Shown: positions 1 to 12,300 of the stretch, one piece after another
Position numbering within the stretch: position 1 is the first letter of the stretch
Layout: each line of letters starts with the position of its first letter
From: Diatrype stigma
Taxonomy: Eukaryota > Ascomycota > Sordariomycetes > Xylariales > Diatrypaceae
DNA length: 64,000 nt
NCBI GenBank assembly: GCA_022225965.2
Contig: JAKJXP020000002.1
Location: forward strand, 806,001 to 870,000
Direction: 5' to 3'
Program-made: the position numbers and the translations under genes
Notes under the pieces: model-generated
The model's database searches: none
Seen by the model: the letters and a program-made list of their open reading frames with translations, nothing else
What the model was told of the DNA's origin: nothing

Positions 1-2110
1 AGCGGCTTAGCATTCGGCGTTCGTGGGGCTATATTGTTGTTTTCTACTTGTTTTTGGAGAAGGAAATATATATTCATGTTATCTCTTACGGTTCTGATTT
101 CAAGCAGCCATTATTATCAGTCATGTATTGAGCTACCTCACCTCCTCTCATCTACCCTGTGAGTCGGTTGGGCAGTAGGTTGGAATGTATTGTGTGTGTA
201 TGCTGGCTTGTCAAAGTCACAGACATACTAGCATGCATACATATATTATTGCCATCTCCGTATTTAGTTAAAGGTCAACTTGAAAGTTGGGCCATGTCAG
301 GGTCAGGGTCAGGTCAGGTTATGTTAGGGTCAGGTAGGTTACGGTAGGATGGGATGGGATAGGATAGGGTAAGGTCAAGTAAAGTTCAAGGAATATACAC
401 ATAACATACTTCACTCAAGATGATGTTTCCTTCTCTGTCGTTACCAGTTGCTGCTGGCTGTGCTATCTATGAGGTTGGGTTCACATGGGATAATTAGTCA
501 GGCATTGCCCGGTTGTGAGCGTGACGAGTCACGGGGGAGAGTGTAGATTGGAGTGAGGAAGATTAAGCAACGCCACAAACACAGTTATCAACATCAAAGC
601 TTCTAGGGCCATGGAAGAAACTCGCGTTGAGTGGTTAAGGCCCGGTTCTCGTAGTTGAATGATAGAATCGCATGAACCAATTCATACGTCGGTATTAGCC
701 AGAGAATATCGAGTTAAGATTAGTATGTCGGGAGTATCCCAATCAGATCAGTTTATACGCCAGTACAATCCGAGTAGGTTTCTGGAGAGCCGAACCGACA
801 TTTATGTCATGGTTTTTAGGGTTCTTGTAACAAATGGATATCATGTTAAGAGGGGGGCTATGACATAGGTCCAGCTATCGCGGGAACCTCAAACATCCCC
901 GGGCATGACCAAAAGCCTTAAAAAGTAACAACCACAGGCAAGGAATACAAGGACATAAGAAATATACGTAATCATATTGCCTTTATAGAAATGGTGGACC
1001 CGTTTTGCAAAGAAATCTAATTAACCAAAAGTCTTAAACCATGAGTTCGAGTGGTCTTTCTTGGAACATTGTAACGACTCACCGGGTACCGTGGAGTCCG
1101 TATACCGGATCAATCAGGAATCCTTCTGATCGGAGTGAGCTGTATCTCGTAAAGTCACGATATTTGTATGCAAGCCTTTCTGGGCGAAAAGAAGAAGTGT
1201 CAAATTGTATGTGTAAAGGAGCGTGCCCCTTTCCTTTCTTCCCCTTACTACGGAAGGCTAAGAAAATAAATACCTGACCCTATAGCTGACAACGGTCACC
1301 TGATACCCCCCTCTAAGCCACTTTTAGCACTGTATCAACATCTACCGAAGCCTACGTTAACAGCTACTTATGTTATTTACAAGTAAGTATTCCGTAACTT
1401 TAAGCTAATATGTGGCCTATATATTATAAGAACTATTATAAGTAACGTATAATGTTTATAATAAACATAATAATAAGCAGGAGTAAGTCATTATACGAAC
1501 TAAACAATGAAGTACTTAGTATTCGTTAAATAAGCAATACTAACTAAGTCTTTACTTACTGAAATCGTTAAACAGCAGAAATATCCGGCAGCAAGGTAAA
1601 GTATGTCTGGTTGTAAACCGGTGCGGAATGGCTATGGAAAGTGCAAAAGACAAAAAGACAAGGTGAACAAAAAACAAAAACGTACAACACCAGGGATTCG
1701 CTGGTCGTCACCGACCCAACTACTGATCTGGCCCTATGTGGTTTATCTAGGGGAGAGCGGACGGGATCCCGAGTTTTCCACATGGTATGGTCGTACGTGG
1801 AAGATTATTGTCCAACTTTGGCCTAAGTAGGCGTCGTCAAAGACTAGCTATGTGGAGGTGCTGTAACTACTTGTTAGCGGTAACCAGGACAGCCCTAATA
1901 ACCTTCGTTGAGTAGTTACCCGTAATTATAAATAATTACACAATTTGTTCAAAGGTTTCGGTGACAAGCCGTCTGTGGAGGCTTAGCCGAACCTACGTAG
2001 ACGTTGTTCTGCACGTGTCTTCTCTTCTTTATTTCATCTAAAGTATAGGCACGTGTTGGGTCGGTTTATCTCCAGCAGTGAGACCGTTCCACAGGGTCCC
2101 CCACCTCCTG
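1..2110. other. Gene-poor spacer with AT-rich block
   Basis: I see no supportable gene here. Short open frames are scattered in all frames, show no conserved motif and have no plausible partner exons. Positions 290-370 hold degenerate G-rich short repeats built from GGGTCAGG and GGGATAGG units. About 1360-1560 is strongly AT-rich with many TAATAA/TATAAT runs, unlike the flanks. That would fit an old mutated repeat, but no terminal repeats or coding remnant can be seen. Confidence 0.5.
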
Positions 2111-2999
2111 TCAAAAAGGTGTGCCCCTAGTTTCCAGTGCTATCAAGCTTGGGCGGTTCGTACTTGGGCCCTGTATACCCAGCTTAACAGCGGGCCGCTG
2201 AGCGATCCTGTCAATCCAGTCCAACAGGCGTGGGAAAGACTCCATTTCCTGCTTGGTAAAGCCGCAGTTCTGCCAGTAGCTCACCCACGGCCAAGCCTTG
2301 ATATCAGCAATCGAGTACTTGCCCTTGCCCCTGCCAGCCAGATATTGTCTCGGCTCGTTGGTATACTTGCCGGAGAGACGGATCTCAAGAACTCCGAAGA
2401 CGCGCAAAGTTTCGTTCCGGAACCGGGTGACGGCATCTGATGAAGTTAAGATATCTCAAGGTCGAGAATTAAGGGGGGACAGTCTCAATTTACGGTCGAT
2501 CTTCTCGGGGGCGGCTCTGGTGAAGTGGATCACCTGCCCCTGATAAGGGGCGCCCGATCCGTGCCAGAAGAAGAGCCATTGGAGCAACTCGCTATGCTCG
2601 AGGTCATCCTCGAAGCCGAATCGTCTCTCGCTGTCCTCGCTACTGAGAAGGTAGATAAGACAGGCCGATGACTCCTGCACGGCGGCTGGCGGGCTGCGTC
2701 TGTTATCGACAATTGCGGGAATGCGGCCGTTGGGATTCAGACGGAGAAACCCTGTGAAAGAGCGTGTGAGACCAGGTCGCCTGGTTCTCATGATCTTGGT
2801 GACATGACGTACATTCCTTCTTCTGTTCATTAGTGAATATGTTGATAAGAGTCTGTGTCCATGAAAACCCTTATGATTCGGCGAGTTCTTCCAGGAAGAC
2901 CTGCACCGCCTGACCGTTTCCGTGTTTGCGGTAATAGCATGGAGTCCCCGTGCGTTCTTTACGCTGGCAGGCGTGGTCGGAAATATAAAGTTTGTCCAT
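2111..2999 (-). pseudogene. Ure2-like glutathione S-transferase gene with an in-frame stop
   Basis: Cytosolic glutathione transferase related to yeast Ure2 and bacterial YfcG, which conjugate or reduce substrates with glutathione. Three exons join well: 2999-2813, 2751-2494 and 2436-2111. The introns 2812-2752 (GTACGT...ACAG) and 2493-2437 (GTAAAT...TCAG) restore [24 protein letters not shown]-type and KIDHAVTRFRNETLRVFG-type blocks across the joins. Conserved N-domain blocks [13 protein letters not shown] and VQESSA are present, followed by C-domain blocks LQWLFFWHGSGAPYQGQV and GKGKYSIADIKAWPWV. Exon 1 contains TAA at 2873-2871, where relatives carry tyrosine (LAES-stop-GFSW; family form S-Y-G-F). 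A single base change would explain this. The extreme N-terminus before NGQAVQVFLEELA is poorly conserved, so the start at 2999 is uncertain. Everything downstream of the stop looks intact, which implies recent inactivation, a sequencing error or readthrough. Confidence 0.72.
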
Positions 3000-3210
3000 T
3001 GCAGAGACGAAGGCATGCAGCCGACGGAACTTTGGCCTGGTTACCTATTACTCTTTTTTGACATGGATCATGATCAACGAGTCCAACCGGTCCTCCATAC
3101 CGATAAACACATTCGTGTCTATGGTACCCAGGATATCAATCACCATTTTACTAATTCGGCTATTCGGGGTTCACACCTGCCACTTCCTTGCCACCGGGCG
3201 CAAACCTCGA

Positions 3211-3308
3211 GCCAGCCAGCTCCGGCCAGGGGGGCTCCAGCCAGCTCCGGTTAAGGGGCTCGGGCCGGCTTGGACCAGCTGCAACCAAGGGGGGCAGCCA
3301 CCTAGCCG
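3211..3308. repeat. GC-rich dispersed repeat, copy 1
   Basis: A GC-rich island in AT-richer spacer, made of modules around AGCTCCGGCCAGGGGGG (3218-3234) and shorter derivatives (CCAGCTCCGG at 3241-3250, AAGGGGGGCAGCC near 3287-3299). The same 17-mer recurs exactly at 18763-18779, and a one-mismatch form lies at 18850-18866. No open frame or terminal repeat is visible, so the parent element is unknown. Confidence 0.6.
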
Positions 3309-3830
3309 GACAGCCGTCAATCAAACAACCGGTATTGTTTACCCTGATCAAATATCGTCAAATACCAGAAAGCTGTTGTTTGAATAGTTATAAAGCGAAC
3401 TCAAACAAGATATTGCTTTCATTGTTGCAACCGCTGTATACATGACGCTTCCGTAGCGCCCTTAGTTATCGGTTTTAAAACCCAAACTGACTGATCAGAC
3501 GGTCGAACCATCTCACCTGTTGTAAACGAGATTCAAAACGATAGTGAGAGAGTTCCATCAGGGTTTCTTCTTTGTATTCGTGTTATTGCAATATATTATA
3601 AGTCCGCAAGTAATCTTGGATATCCAGTCTCCTATTGCACCTTGAACTAGGTACTGTGACACGATGTCCCAATCCACCGAGTACTTATGTATACATAATA
3701 CTTGAACACTACCACCACAGACGGACAGACAGACATACAGACTGTCGAACTAACTACACGCGCGCAGCATGCCGACGATAAACCTGACGACCTTCCTCCC
3801 CCTCCTTCCCCCGCCTTGTCCACCTATTCG

Positions 3831-6800
3831 TTACCTATCCTTCTTCCCCCTAAAGAACCCGCTCAGCCTCCCCATCATCTGCCCGAGCCCGCCCCTCTCG
3901 CTATCGGGCACCAGCCCCGCCCGGATCCAGCCGGGCAGCTTGCCGCGGACGCGGTCGGACGCGAACCGGCGGTCGAGCAGCACGATTGCCGCGTAGTCGC
4001 CGCGGTGCCGCACCGCCCGCCCGATGCTCTGGTTCACCGCCCGCATGCACGCGTTCTCGTAGAAGGCGCGGGAGGCCTGCTTGGCTTGCGCTTGGGCTTC
4101 GGCCGGCGTGGTTACTTGCGGTCGCTGGTCCTGGGTTTGGGGTGAAGATGGCGGTGGTGGTGGTGCTGGTTCTAGCAGCCGCTTGAGCATCGTTGACTCG
4201 ATGTACTCGATCCGCGCCTTCCAATCCGCCGAGTTGATGTTCGGGTACGGCAGACCGACGATGACGACGCACCGCCCGAGCCGGTCGCTGAAGTTTATGC
4301 CCTCGCTCATCTTGCCGCCGACCACGCTGAGGAGTAAAGCGCCGTTCGTAGTTGTCGTTGTCGTTGTCGTCTTCGTCTTCGCCGGTCTAGTCCCCGCCCC
4401 AACTGCATCCGTAGCGTGGTCGTCAGGACTACCGCCGCCGAGGATGGCCCGGCTGTACTGCTCCAGCACCTCGTCGCTGGAGCCGCCCTTGGTCTCGCGG
4501 AATACTGCTTTCCTCGCCTGCAGCTTCTGCCATATGGTTGGGCCTTGCAACGACGACTGTGACCGTGACTGCGATTGCGCGTGACCGTCGCTGTTATTGG
4601 CATTACCACCCCAGACTCCGACCACCTCATCCAGATACCCGTAGCTAGGGAAGAAGACGACGACACCATCCGGGACCGCAGCGCAGATGTTGAGGATGGC
4701 GATGCCCAGCTCGCGGATCATGGCCTTATCTCCGCGCTTCTGGAAGCTGAACTCGAAGTCTATTCCCCCAACCCCACCGGCGCCAACACCGACGCCACTG
4801 CTGCTGTTGTTGCCGCCCTTGGGTTTCAAAGACGCAAGGGTCCACACGCACAGGTTCTCGGGCGGTATGACGTGGCCGCAGCTGAGCGTCGTGATCTTCT
4901 CGGGAGGGAAGGAGGGGAACAGGTGCGCCGTGTAGTCGTCGAAGGGCGACATGGTGCCGCCGGCTAGGACGACGGCGCGGGCGCTAGTGGCGATGGAGGA
5001 GAACGCGTGGGTGGGGGAGAGTAGAAGGTACGAGAGCTTGATGTCTGCCGGCTGGCGCTGGTGCTGGTGCTGGTCCTTGCTGCGGCCCGGTATGACCTTC
5101 TCGTAGAAGATGCGGCCCTCGGAGCTGAGGTTGGTGAGCGAGACAAGGAACGAGAGGAGTATGTGTAGGACTGGCGTGGATGAGTAGGCCGCCTGGCTTG
5201 GTTTCGATCCACTGCTTCTCTGACCCTCGCCGTTCTCCTGTTCTTGTTGCGACTCGGTGTGAGCGACGTATCCCTCGATTTTGTATGCTAGCTTGGATGC
5301 TTGGATGTACTGGATGAGCGAGTACAGGTTGATCTGGTCGATGCCCTTGGTCTTCAACAGAACGTTAGGGTCGACGATTCCTTGATCATTCTAGGTGGGA
5401 TTCACGTTAACGTAATGCCTCCCCGCACGCCGGCTGAAGTATGAATTGCGATATTTCCTCACCTTAAGCTTTAATGCGCCATCTAGCCACTCGCTAAGGC
5501 CATCTACGACCCTTGCCACCTGGGCCACCATGACTCTATTTTCACCTTTCAGCTTCTTGCCGAACTTCTTGACATAGATACCCAGCATCTGTCTAGCTCG
5601 CTTGAGTTCGCTCAGCGAGATCTCAGCAGCGTAGACGTTGGAGACCGCATCCATGATATTATGCGCCTCGTCGATAACCACCACGTTGCCTTCCAACTTG
5701 ATGCCCAGAGCATCCCTAGCGGTCTTCTGCAGGAGGAGGGGGTAGGGGAGCGTGATGATCTCTGCGCCCGGGATGGCTGTCCTCGACGAGTAATACGGGC
5801 AAACTTGCAGCTTCTTCCCCAGCTCAAAGAGGTCTTCGATGTCTGGGACGGAGGCGAGGACGTTATCACGAAACTCGTGGGTCTGGGCTAGATTGTCCGC
5901 ATTCGGCACGAACTGGCATCTGTGCGCGGACTTGGGCTGTTGCAGCTCGGCGCAGCGGTCATTGATGGCCGAGAGACTGCCCAGGCGTGACACAGCCGGG
6001 TTGATACACAGTCTCTGACGGGATGACAGTGGGACATGCTTGATTTCCTCGGCAGTGGTGTTGGATTTGGCATCTAAGAGGGAATCGGGAATAGAAGGTG
6101 GAAATGCTGGTCGTCGAAGCTCTGAGATGAACTGGGTCAGTTGCGAATGCGTTCTCGATGTGTAATAGATCTACGGCGCAGGGTCAGAAACAAAGCGAGT
6201 ATGAGCAATACGCGAGGACATGTCGTGTATTCAGAAGTGATTAAGTGGCAGTCACGACATCTTACCTTGATTTCGTTGTCATCGAGGTTTTCATCCTCTT
6301 CCTGCTTTTGGAGACTTCCCATGCCGAGCTTTTCCATGAGACTCCTTGTTTCCTTGCTGTAGCTGGGCGTCGAGCCATCCCCCGTGGCCCCGTCAGCAGC
6401 ATCTCTATCGGCTAGTAACCACTCATCATCGTCATCTTCTCCCGAGCCCAGGGTTCTGTTCCGCTGGGGCCCGTCATCGACCCTTCTTCGCTTGGCCCCT
6501 CTCTGTTCGAGCATCTTCTCCTTGGCTCGAATCCGCGCTAGCCGCGCCTCCTTCTCTTCCCATTTCTTCAGCAGCTCCGCTCGTTTCCTCCTCAGCATCT
6601 GATTGACGATCCAATCGGGTTCATCCTTGAACTCCTTGGCAGCATCTGCCACAGCGGTCTCATAGCCTGCTTTCTTGTGGTTGCGGAGCCAGGTCACGGC
6701 AGCACAGATGAGAGAAAGCGATTTGCCCTGTTTCATGTGAGACTGGCATGCAACTAGAAATAGGGGGAATAGAATCAACTTACGGTACCAGTTGGGCTTT

Positions 6801-6933
6801 CAAGGATGCCGACCTGTCCATCGCCGCGTTCCAGTACATCATATACGGCTCTCATGAATTGTTCCTGTACATTATATGGGGTGAACGGGTGATGGAAGTC
6901 GATTTTCTCGAGTTCCTCAGCAAGGTCGTCCAT
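3831..6933 (-). CDS. CHL1: CHL1/DDX11 family ATP-dependent DNA helicase
   Basis: XPD-like iron-sulfur superfamily 2 DNA helicase, needed in other fungi for sister-chromatid cohesion and lagging-strand processing in the nucleus. Four exons: 6933-6784, 6727-6266, 6170-5463 and 5390-3831 (959 codons plus stop). All three introns are phase 0. Walker A (ESPTGTGKS) is assembled across intron 1 at about residue 45-53. Exon 3 opens with YYTSRTHSQL. The four cluster cysteines sit in RLCINP, DRCAEL, HRCQFV and QVCPYY (about residues 257-327). The Walker B box is VVIDEAHNIMD (about 368), and motif VI is QSIGRAVRHRGDYAAIVLLD (about 891). Exon 4 carries low-complexity insertions, including a threonine run from an ACG/ACA microsatellite near 4342-4380. 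The start at 6933 gives MDDLAEELEKIDFHHPFTPY, the usual N-terminus. The gene is divergent from the uL15 gene, with a MITE in between. Confidence 0.93.
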
Positions 6934-8237
6934 CTTGATGATTCAACGAATGTTGGCCAGTATAACGGCTTGCATTAGATAGCATTAATGTGATTAATGA
7001 TTACGGATTCAGGGGTGGCAAAACTGGATGTACTGGAGGTATCTCAATACATAACCTACCATGCCATGGCCTATATGTGTTGGTAGCAGGCACAGATCAG
7101 GCAATGCCTACTAGGTATTGAAGTCACCGCAACTCAATGACGGATTCGATGCTGTCTGTTCATCAACACAGCCATCGACCCAACCGAGAATCAATCAGAA
7201 CGCAGTGGCTTGGGAAAGGGGCCCTGGGATGATGGACACTTAGAATCTTAGACCCAGACTAAGAGTCAACAAGCAAAGGGGGGCCAGACACCAGGAATCA
7301 GAGAGTTCAGCACCCGAGCTGTCAGCAGTCTGTTCTGATTTGGATTTCTAGGAATCAAAGATAAATCATCCAACTGGTCTTCTCTCTATGTTCTGCACGC
7401 GAACTGCTGTTTGTTTCATCTTGTGTTAGTGAAGGGCGTCCAAGCTTCCAAAAAGCGATGGCTTAATTAAGTACAGTAAAGTCTGGCTATAACGAATGGG
7501 TCGGTTCCTTCCTTCCTGTTCGTTATAGCCAGGTTTCGCTTTGTAAAGGGGTTGCATATCTGGGTATATGTACATATATTGCACATATCCGGGAAATTTT
7601 ATGCTTTAAGGGGCCAAAAGTGGTCCGTACTTATAAAATTATCCCGATATATACGCTATTTATGCCCCTCGATATAACGAATTGTATGGGTTACTAAGCG
7701 ACACGATATTCGTTGTTCGTAATACAGAGATAATTCGTTAAATGTATGAGGAAATCAGTGTGTTCCCGAAAATAATTCGTTATATAAAGAATTCGCTTTC
7801 TAGCGTATTCGTTATATCCAGACTTTACTGTACCTAATCTTAGCAGACCTGGCAGGCAGGTTCAGGGTCACCGGTGTGAGATAAGATTAGGTAGGTACGC
7901 ATGGTTCGTGCACGAGCACCTAAGAATTATGGATATGGGGCTACTGTTATGGGGCTAGTATTATGGGGCTCCTACTTCGTACTGTTTACTGAGTGTGGCT
8001 GATCTCGGCAGCACAAGCCACGTTCTACCCCAGCTAGCCACAGGGCTGTAGAGCCCCGAAAATCGAAAACCCGGATTTTGTGTGGGAGAAATCCTCGCTA
8101 GTGCACAACCCCGAGCCCGTCAATCCCAAGCACCACTGAACTTTTTTCCCACATCCGGTGGTGACAGCCAAACGCTTCCTCCGTTGAGCCCAGTTACTAA
8201 CAACACAGCAACTCAACACCCTCAAACCACCGTCACC
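6934..8237. promoter_or_regulatory. Shared upstream region of CHL1 and uL15 genes
   Basis: A 1.3-kb spacer between two divergent genes, so both promoters should lie here. It contains the 357-bp MITE listed separately (7474-7830). About 300 bp remain between the MITE and a short GTAGGTACG-type motif near 7890, followed by the uL15 leader. I could not assign specific factor sites. Confidence 0.4.
7474..7830. mobile_element. MITE with TA target duplication (pogo/Tc1-mariner type)
   Basis: The 5' end (7474-7497) and the reverse complement of the 3' end (7830-7807) are 24-bp terminal inverted repeats with one mismatch, both starting CAGTAAAGTCTGG. TA dinucleotides flank both ends (7472-7473 and 7831-7832), the target duplication of Tc1/mariner-pogo elements. 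The interior has no transposase frame. The motif TTCGTTATA or its complement occurs several times inside, and CTGGCTATAACGAA pairs with TTCGTTATAGCCAG within the first 60 bp, so the element can fold strongly. It is a non-autonomous element whose transposase would have to come from elsewhere. Confidence 0.85.
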
Positions 8238-9343
8238 ATGCCTACCAGATTCTCCAAGACGAGAAAGCAGTACGTTCACCTCTGATCTGAAATGCAATCG
8301 AGATTCCCATCGTCGTCACCGTCACCATCACCATTTCGCCGGTCCATCGGTCGTTCGGTCGTCGCACATCGTCCAGATCCTGTCATGCCGGCTCAAACTA
8401 TTTTCGCGGTGAACACGGGAATTCAAGTAGAGGAGAATGGAATATCAAGAAAGAGCAAGAGAAATGGAGTGGTCATCTTGCGATCTTATGGTAGCAGGAA
8501 GGGTCGCATCAGATGCCAATACTTCAAACTCCTAACTGGCGGGGGAAAATATTCGACAACCACATCACCGACGACGAACAGACGAAGGAATCAACAATGA
8601 CAAGCTGGACGATGATTAGCGACCGATGACCGACCCGATGCCCAATCCACAACCCCCAAGTCCTTCCCTGAGGAGTAACGGAAGCTAACATTTTTCTTCT
8701 TTCCAGCCGTGGCCACGTCTCGGCCGGTCACGGTCGTGTCGGCAAGCACAGAAAGCATCCGGGTGGTCGTGGTATGGCCGGTGGTCAGCACCACCACCGA
8801 ACCAACATCGACAAGTACCATCCCGGTTACTTCGGTAAGGTTGGTATGCGATAGTAAGTCAACCTCGCCAATCTGCAGGGGGTGAGAGCTCTAGCTAACT
8901 TTGCCGTAGCTTCCACAAGCAGCAGAACCAGTTCTGGAAGCCCGTCATCAACATTGACAAGGTACGAAATCTGAGAACACTCCCGAGATCCGCTTCCACC
9001 CCAATCCTCGCTCCCGTGACCATGGATCATGGCAGACGATGGCTATGTTGGGCTCGAGATTATATGGAACTTTGCTCGTCGCTCGCTGCAATGTCAGACT
9101 GTATTGGCTAATAAATACGCACAGCTGTACTCCCTGCTTCCCGCCGAGACCCGCGAGGCCTACGTCAACGGAGAGAAGAAGGACACCGTCCCCGTTATCG
9201 ACCTCCTGCCCCTCGGTTACTCCAAGGTTCTGGGCAAGGGCCGTCTTCCCGAGATCCCCATTGTTGTCAAGGCGAGATGGGTGAGCCGGTTGGCGGAGAA
9301 GAAGATTACTGAGGCCGGTGGTGTTGTTCAGCTGGTGGCGTAA
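8238..9343 (+). CDS. RPL28: 60S ribosomal protein uL15 (yeast Rpl28, L27a)
   Basis: Structural protein of the cytosolic large ribosomal subunit. Four exons, 8238-8269, 8707-8853, 8910-8961 and 9125-9343, give 149 residues, the same length as the yeast protein. The N-terminus [20 protein letters not shown] and the segment [15 protein letters not shown] are the hallmark RNA-binding part. The C-terminus [14 protein letters not shown] is also typical. Introns are 437, 56 and 163 bp. The long first intron, only 32 nt into the coding region, is common in fungal ribosomal protein genes, and I did not find a convincing snoRNA in it. The start is fixed by the invariant [11 protein letters not shown]. 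High constitutive expression is expected. The gene is divergent from CHL1. Confidence 0.97.
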
Positions 9344-12300
9344 GGGAGGGAATGCGGCGGCAAATGAAATCTCCTACAATTCTAGGGAAAACATACGGGA
9401 AACGGATACCTCACGACTGGGTTGGTTGCAACTCACGAGATAAAGAGCTCCTGCTATTATACAGGAATGGCAGGCCAGCTTCGGCTTTCTCGAGCATCGC
9501 ATGGCATGATCGGCTTCTTTCATGGGAGTTCAACTGAGTACGAAAAAAATGCATTTCACCATGATTCAAGGTCGTTCGACGCGTGTCTGGACGTTTCCGT
9601 CGGTGTCAGTGCCGGTGTGTATATTACGTGAGGCCTGACGTGATGTTCAAATAGAACCCGAACTGAATGATGACGATGGACACAAATACCCATTGCATTG
9701 GTGGGATAAAAGACTGCTTCCCAACCTCCGAAACCTATGTTTCCGCGCGACTACATGAGATGTACTGCTTTTTAGACCATGGTGTTGAATCCGGGGCTCA
9801 AGGACAAACCTTGCCTAGCCTAAATACTCACGTAGATCTGTCTCCCTAGATTTATACACTCTTCTGAGTACTTCTAGATGAGCATGGTGCAGGTTTGTCG
9901 ACCTAAAGTACACCACAAGGGCACAGAGAACCTGGGGATGCCACTCTCCATAATATACGTATTTGTGTGGCAGAATTACTGGCCTTGCCTGCTTGCTTCC
10001 CCGGCTCGTGGTGAGCCTAGGGATGCACTTTGCCTCCATGGTAATGATAATCCACTCGCCAACCAGAGAAATGCATTCTTACATGGTAACATCGGTATAC
10101 ACGGGCATGACCAACTAGAAAGGACTTATACGAAAAGCATGTAAATCCCCGGTTTCACGATTATTCCAACGTCGAGATTAGCTTATTAGCAGCTGGTTCG
10201 TCAACAAGATGGGATGATGAGAGCGAGGCGGCTATAAGGAATGAACAATGAAGGTTAGGTCCAACTACCCAGGTGGCTGTCGCCCAGGTTCTTGGCTCTA
10301 TGGTAAAGCTCAAATTGAGAGCCCCGATGCTTTGGAGTGAGTATGATAAGCGACGGGCCACAAATGCATAGTGCGCCTTTCCTTGATGTGGCTTTTGACT
10401 AGAGTCAGAAGAACCATAAATAAATCCATGGATAGGCATGAACGAAGTATATGACGTGACCAACCAAGCCTTTGTCTGTTCTGACATCAAGGCTTCTACA
10501 TACAATGCAAACGTCAGAACAGATCGCTCGTTGCCCATCTACCCAGCCTGCCTAAGCACGTGCTAGGCAATTCTTGTTAAACAATGAGGATCGTAGGGAT
10601 AATTCTCATTGTATTACGTGCATACTTCATAATGGTGCCGTTGAATGCGGCCTCATTTGAACAAGAGTCATCTGCCTGTGCCTGCCCAGCAGGTGCCTAA
10701 AGATCTTTGCATGTGATCGGCTAGGTACCGCATCACAGGGGTATGTAGGTAGGTACCTGTACGCTGGAATGGTCCCGTTCGCAACAAGGCTTTGAGTCCT
10801 TGACTGAGCGACTTTGACATTGCGGTCCAATTACATATCTTAGACAATCTCCCTTCTCCCAACTGGCCCGACCGTCTGGACCATTCCCCGGTAGATGGGA
10901 TGTGAAAAATTCGGATCTTGCTGGTTCTAAGAAGATACGCGTATGGAGTTACACATATAATGCACACAGCAACAGTATTGGTTCTATGTAACGTATGTAT
11001 GTAGAAATTAGCACAGGCTAGGGCTCAAGGAGAATTCCAAATATCCGACGCTAACAATTGCTAAGCGCTGCGTTATTCGCTCATAAGGTTATCGATAAGC
11101 CTAGACTGGGAGTCGGAGAGCGCCTGGAACGCCAATCCGCGCCCCAGAGAGCCCCCAAACTGGTTTGGCCTTGTAGAGTTTGTCCCCAGGGGCCCAGTTT
11201 GGACCCTCAGGGGCCTTTGTAGCCCTTTACGAATTCCTCGTACGTACAATCCGATCTCCTCATTCATCAATTCCTGGGTTATACGCGTTCCCGGGGTGGT
11301 GATCAGGGTCGTTGTTGAAGTCCCTGCTGGATGAGGGGTTTATGTCATATCAATGTGTGAAGCACTGCTGCTACCAACATTCAGCCCGAGGTATGTGAAA
11401 ATGCCAACAATGAAGGTAGGTAAGTTATAGTTGCGCGCATGCCTCGGGCTGTTGGGTATTGATGGGGATGAGTATACTATCTGACTATGTACAATGGAAT
11501 CCGCCACAAGGCATTATTCATCCGTCTCTGCCGTTCTTATAGTACAATGCCTAACCCCGTAACGTGCCTGCCTAGGTAGTATCTCGGTATACCTAGTATC
11601 TAGTAGGTACTTGGATCCTTGGTGTGCATGTGAACAGCCGCGGCTGCTGACTCTTTTCTTCTTCTTTTTTCTTCTTCTTCTCAACACTATACTGCCTCTA
11701 ACTACAATGAAGCTGCTAACGTATAACTACCTACCCTGACAACCTGGGCATCATCTCGGAATGCCAGAATACGTAACCAGGCACCCAATAAAATGGATGT
11801 TCAGAAACCCACCTTATCAGCTTACATGTGTATTGTACGAACTTACGAAGTACTCCCTTATATCCAATCTTAGCAACCCCTAGCACACACAGCCTTATCT
11901 TCACGTAGGACTCGGCACGGGCGGGACAACCTCTATACCTATAGTCTTACACCAGTGGACAGGGGTGGAAGACTACTGTAGCTTCAGAGTTAAAGAGCTT
12001 AAAGTCAGACATTCATACATCATACCTTACCTCTGGCACCCCTACTTCTTACCTAACTTATCATTCTCTTACCATTTGTCGTCTACTTCCAAAGGCTGTC
12101 GTCGCCATCCCAGAGACCAGCATCCGCACCGCACCTCTTATCGAGCCGTCCACCCATATCCCGTCACGGCGGCACATGCGTCTTATCCTTTGCTCTCTAC
12201 CCCCTGCCTCAGCCAATCACTCTATAGCCTGAAGCAACCGTGGGTCATACGGTTCGAACGATAAGGTCATTCTCATCTCCAATCTGAATCTGACTATTAT

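Noticed and set aside
290..370. Interstitial telomere repeat
   Set aside because: Only one TTAGGG is present; the rest is degenerate GGGTCAGG/GGGATAGG.
600..700. tRNA-like string GTGGTTAAGGCCCGGTTCTCGTAG
   Set aside because: It resembles an A-box region, but no B box (GGTTCGANTCC) or acceptor stem pairing follows within tRNA distance.
2456..3016. 186-codon minus-strand frame covering the GST N-terminal part
   Set aside because: It reads through two introns in wrong frames; only the segment from GFLRLNPNG on belongs to the real protein.
8270..8706. snoRNA inside the long first intron of the uL15 gene
   Set aside because: GATGA-like strings occur, but no paired C and D boxes with a terminal stem could be found.
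10161..10538. 125-codon open frame on the minus strand
   Set aside because: No known motif, no neighbouring exon, and composition like the surrounding spacer.
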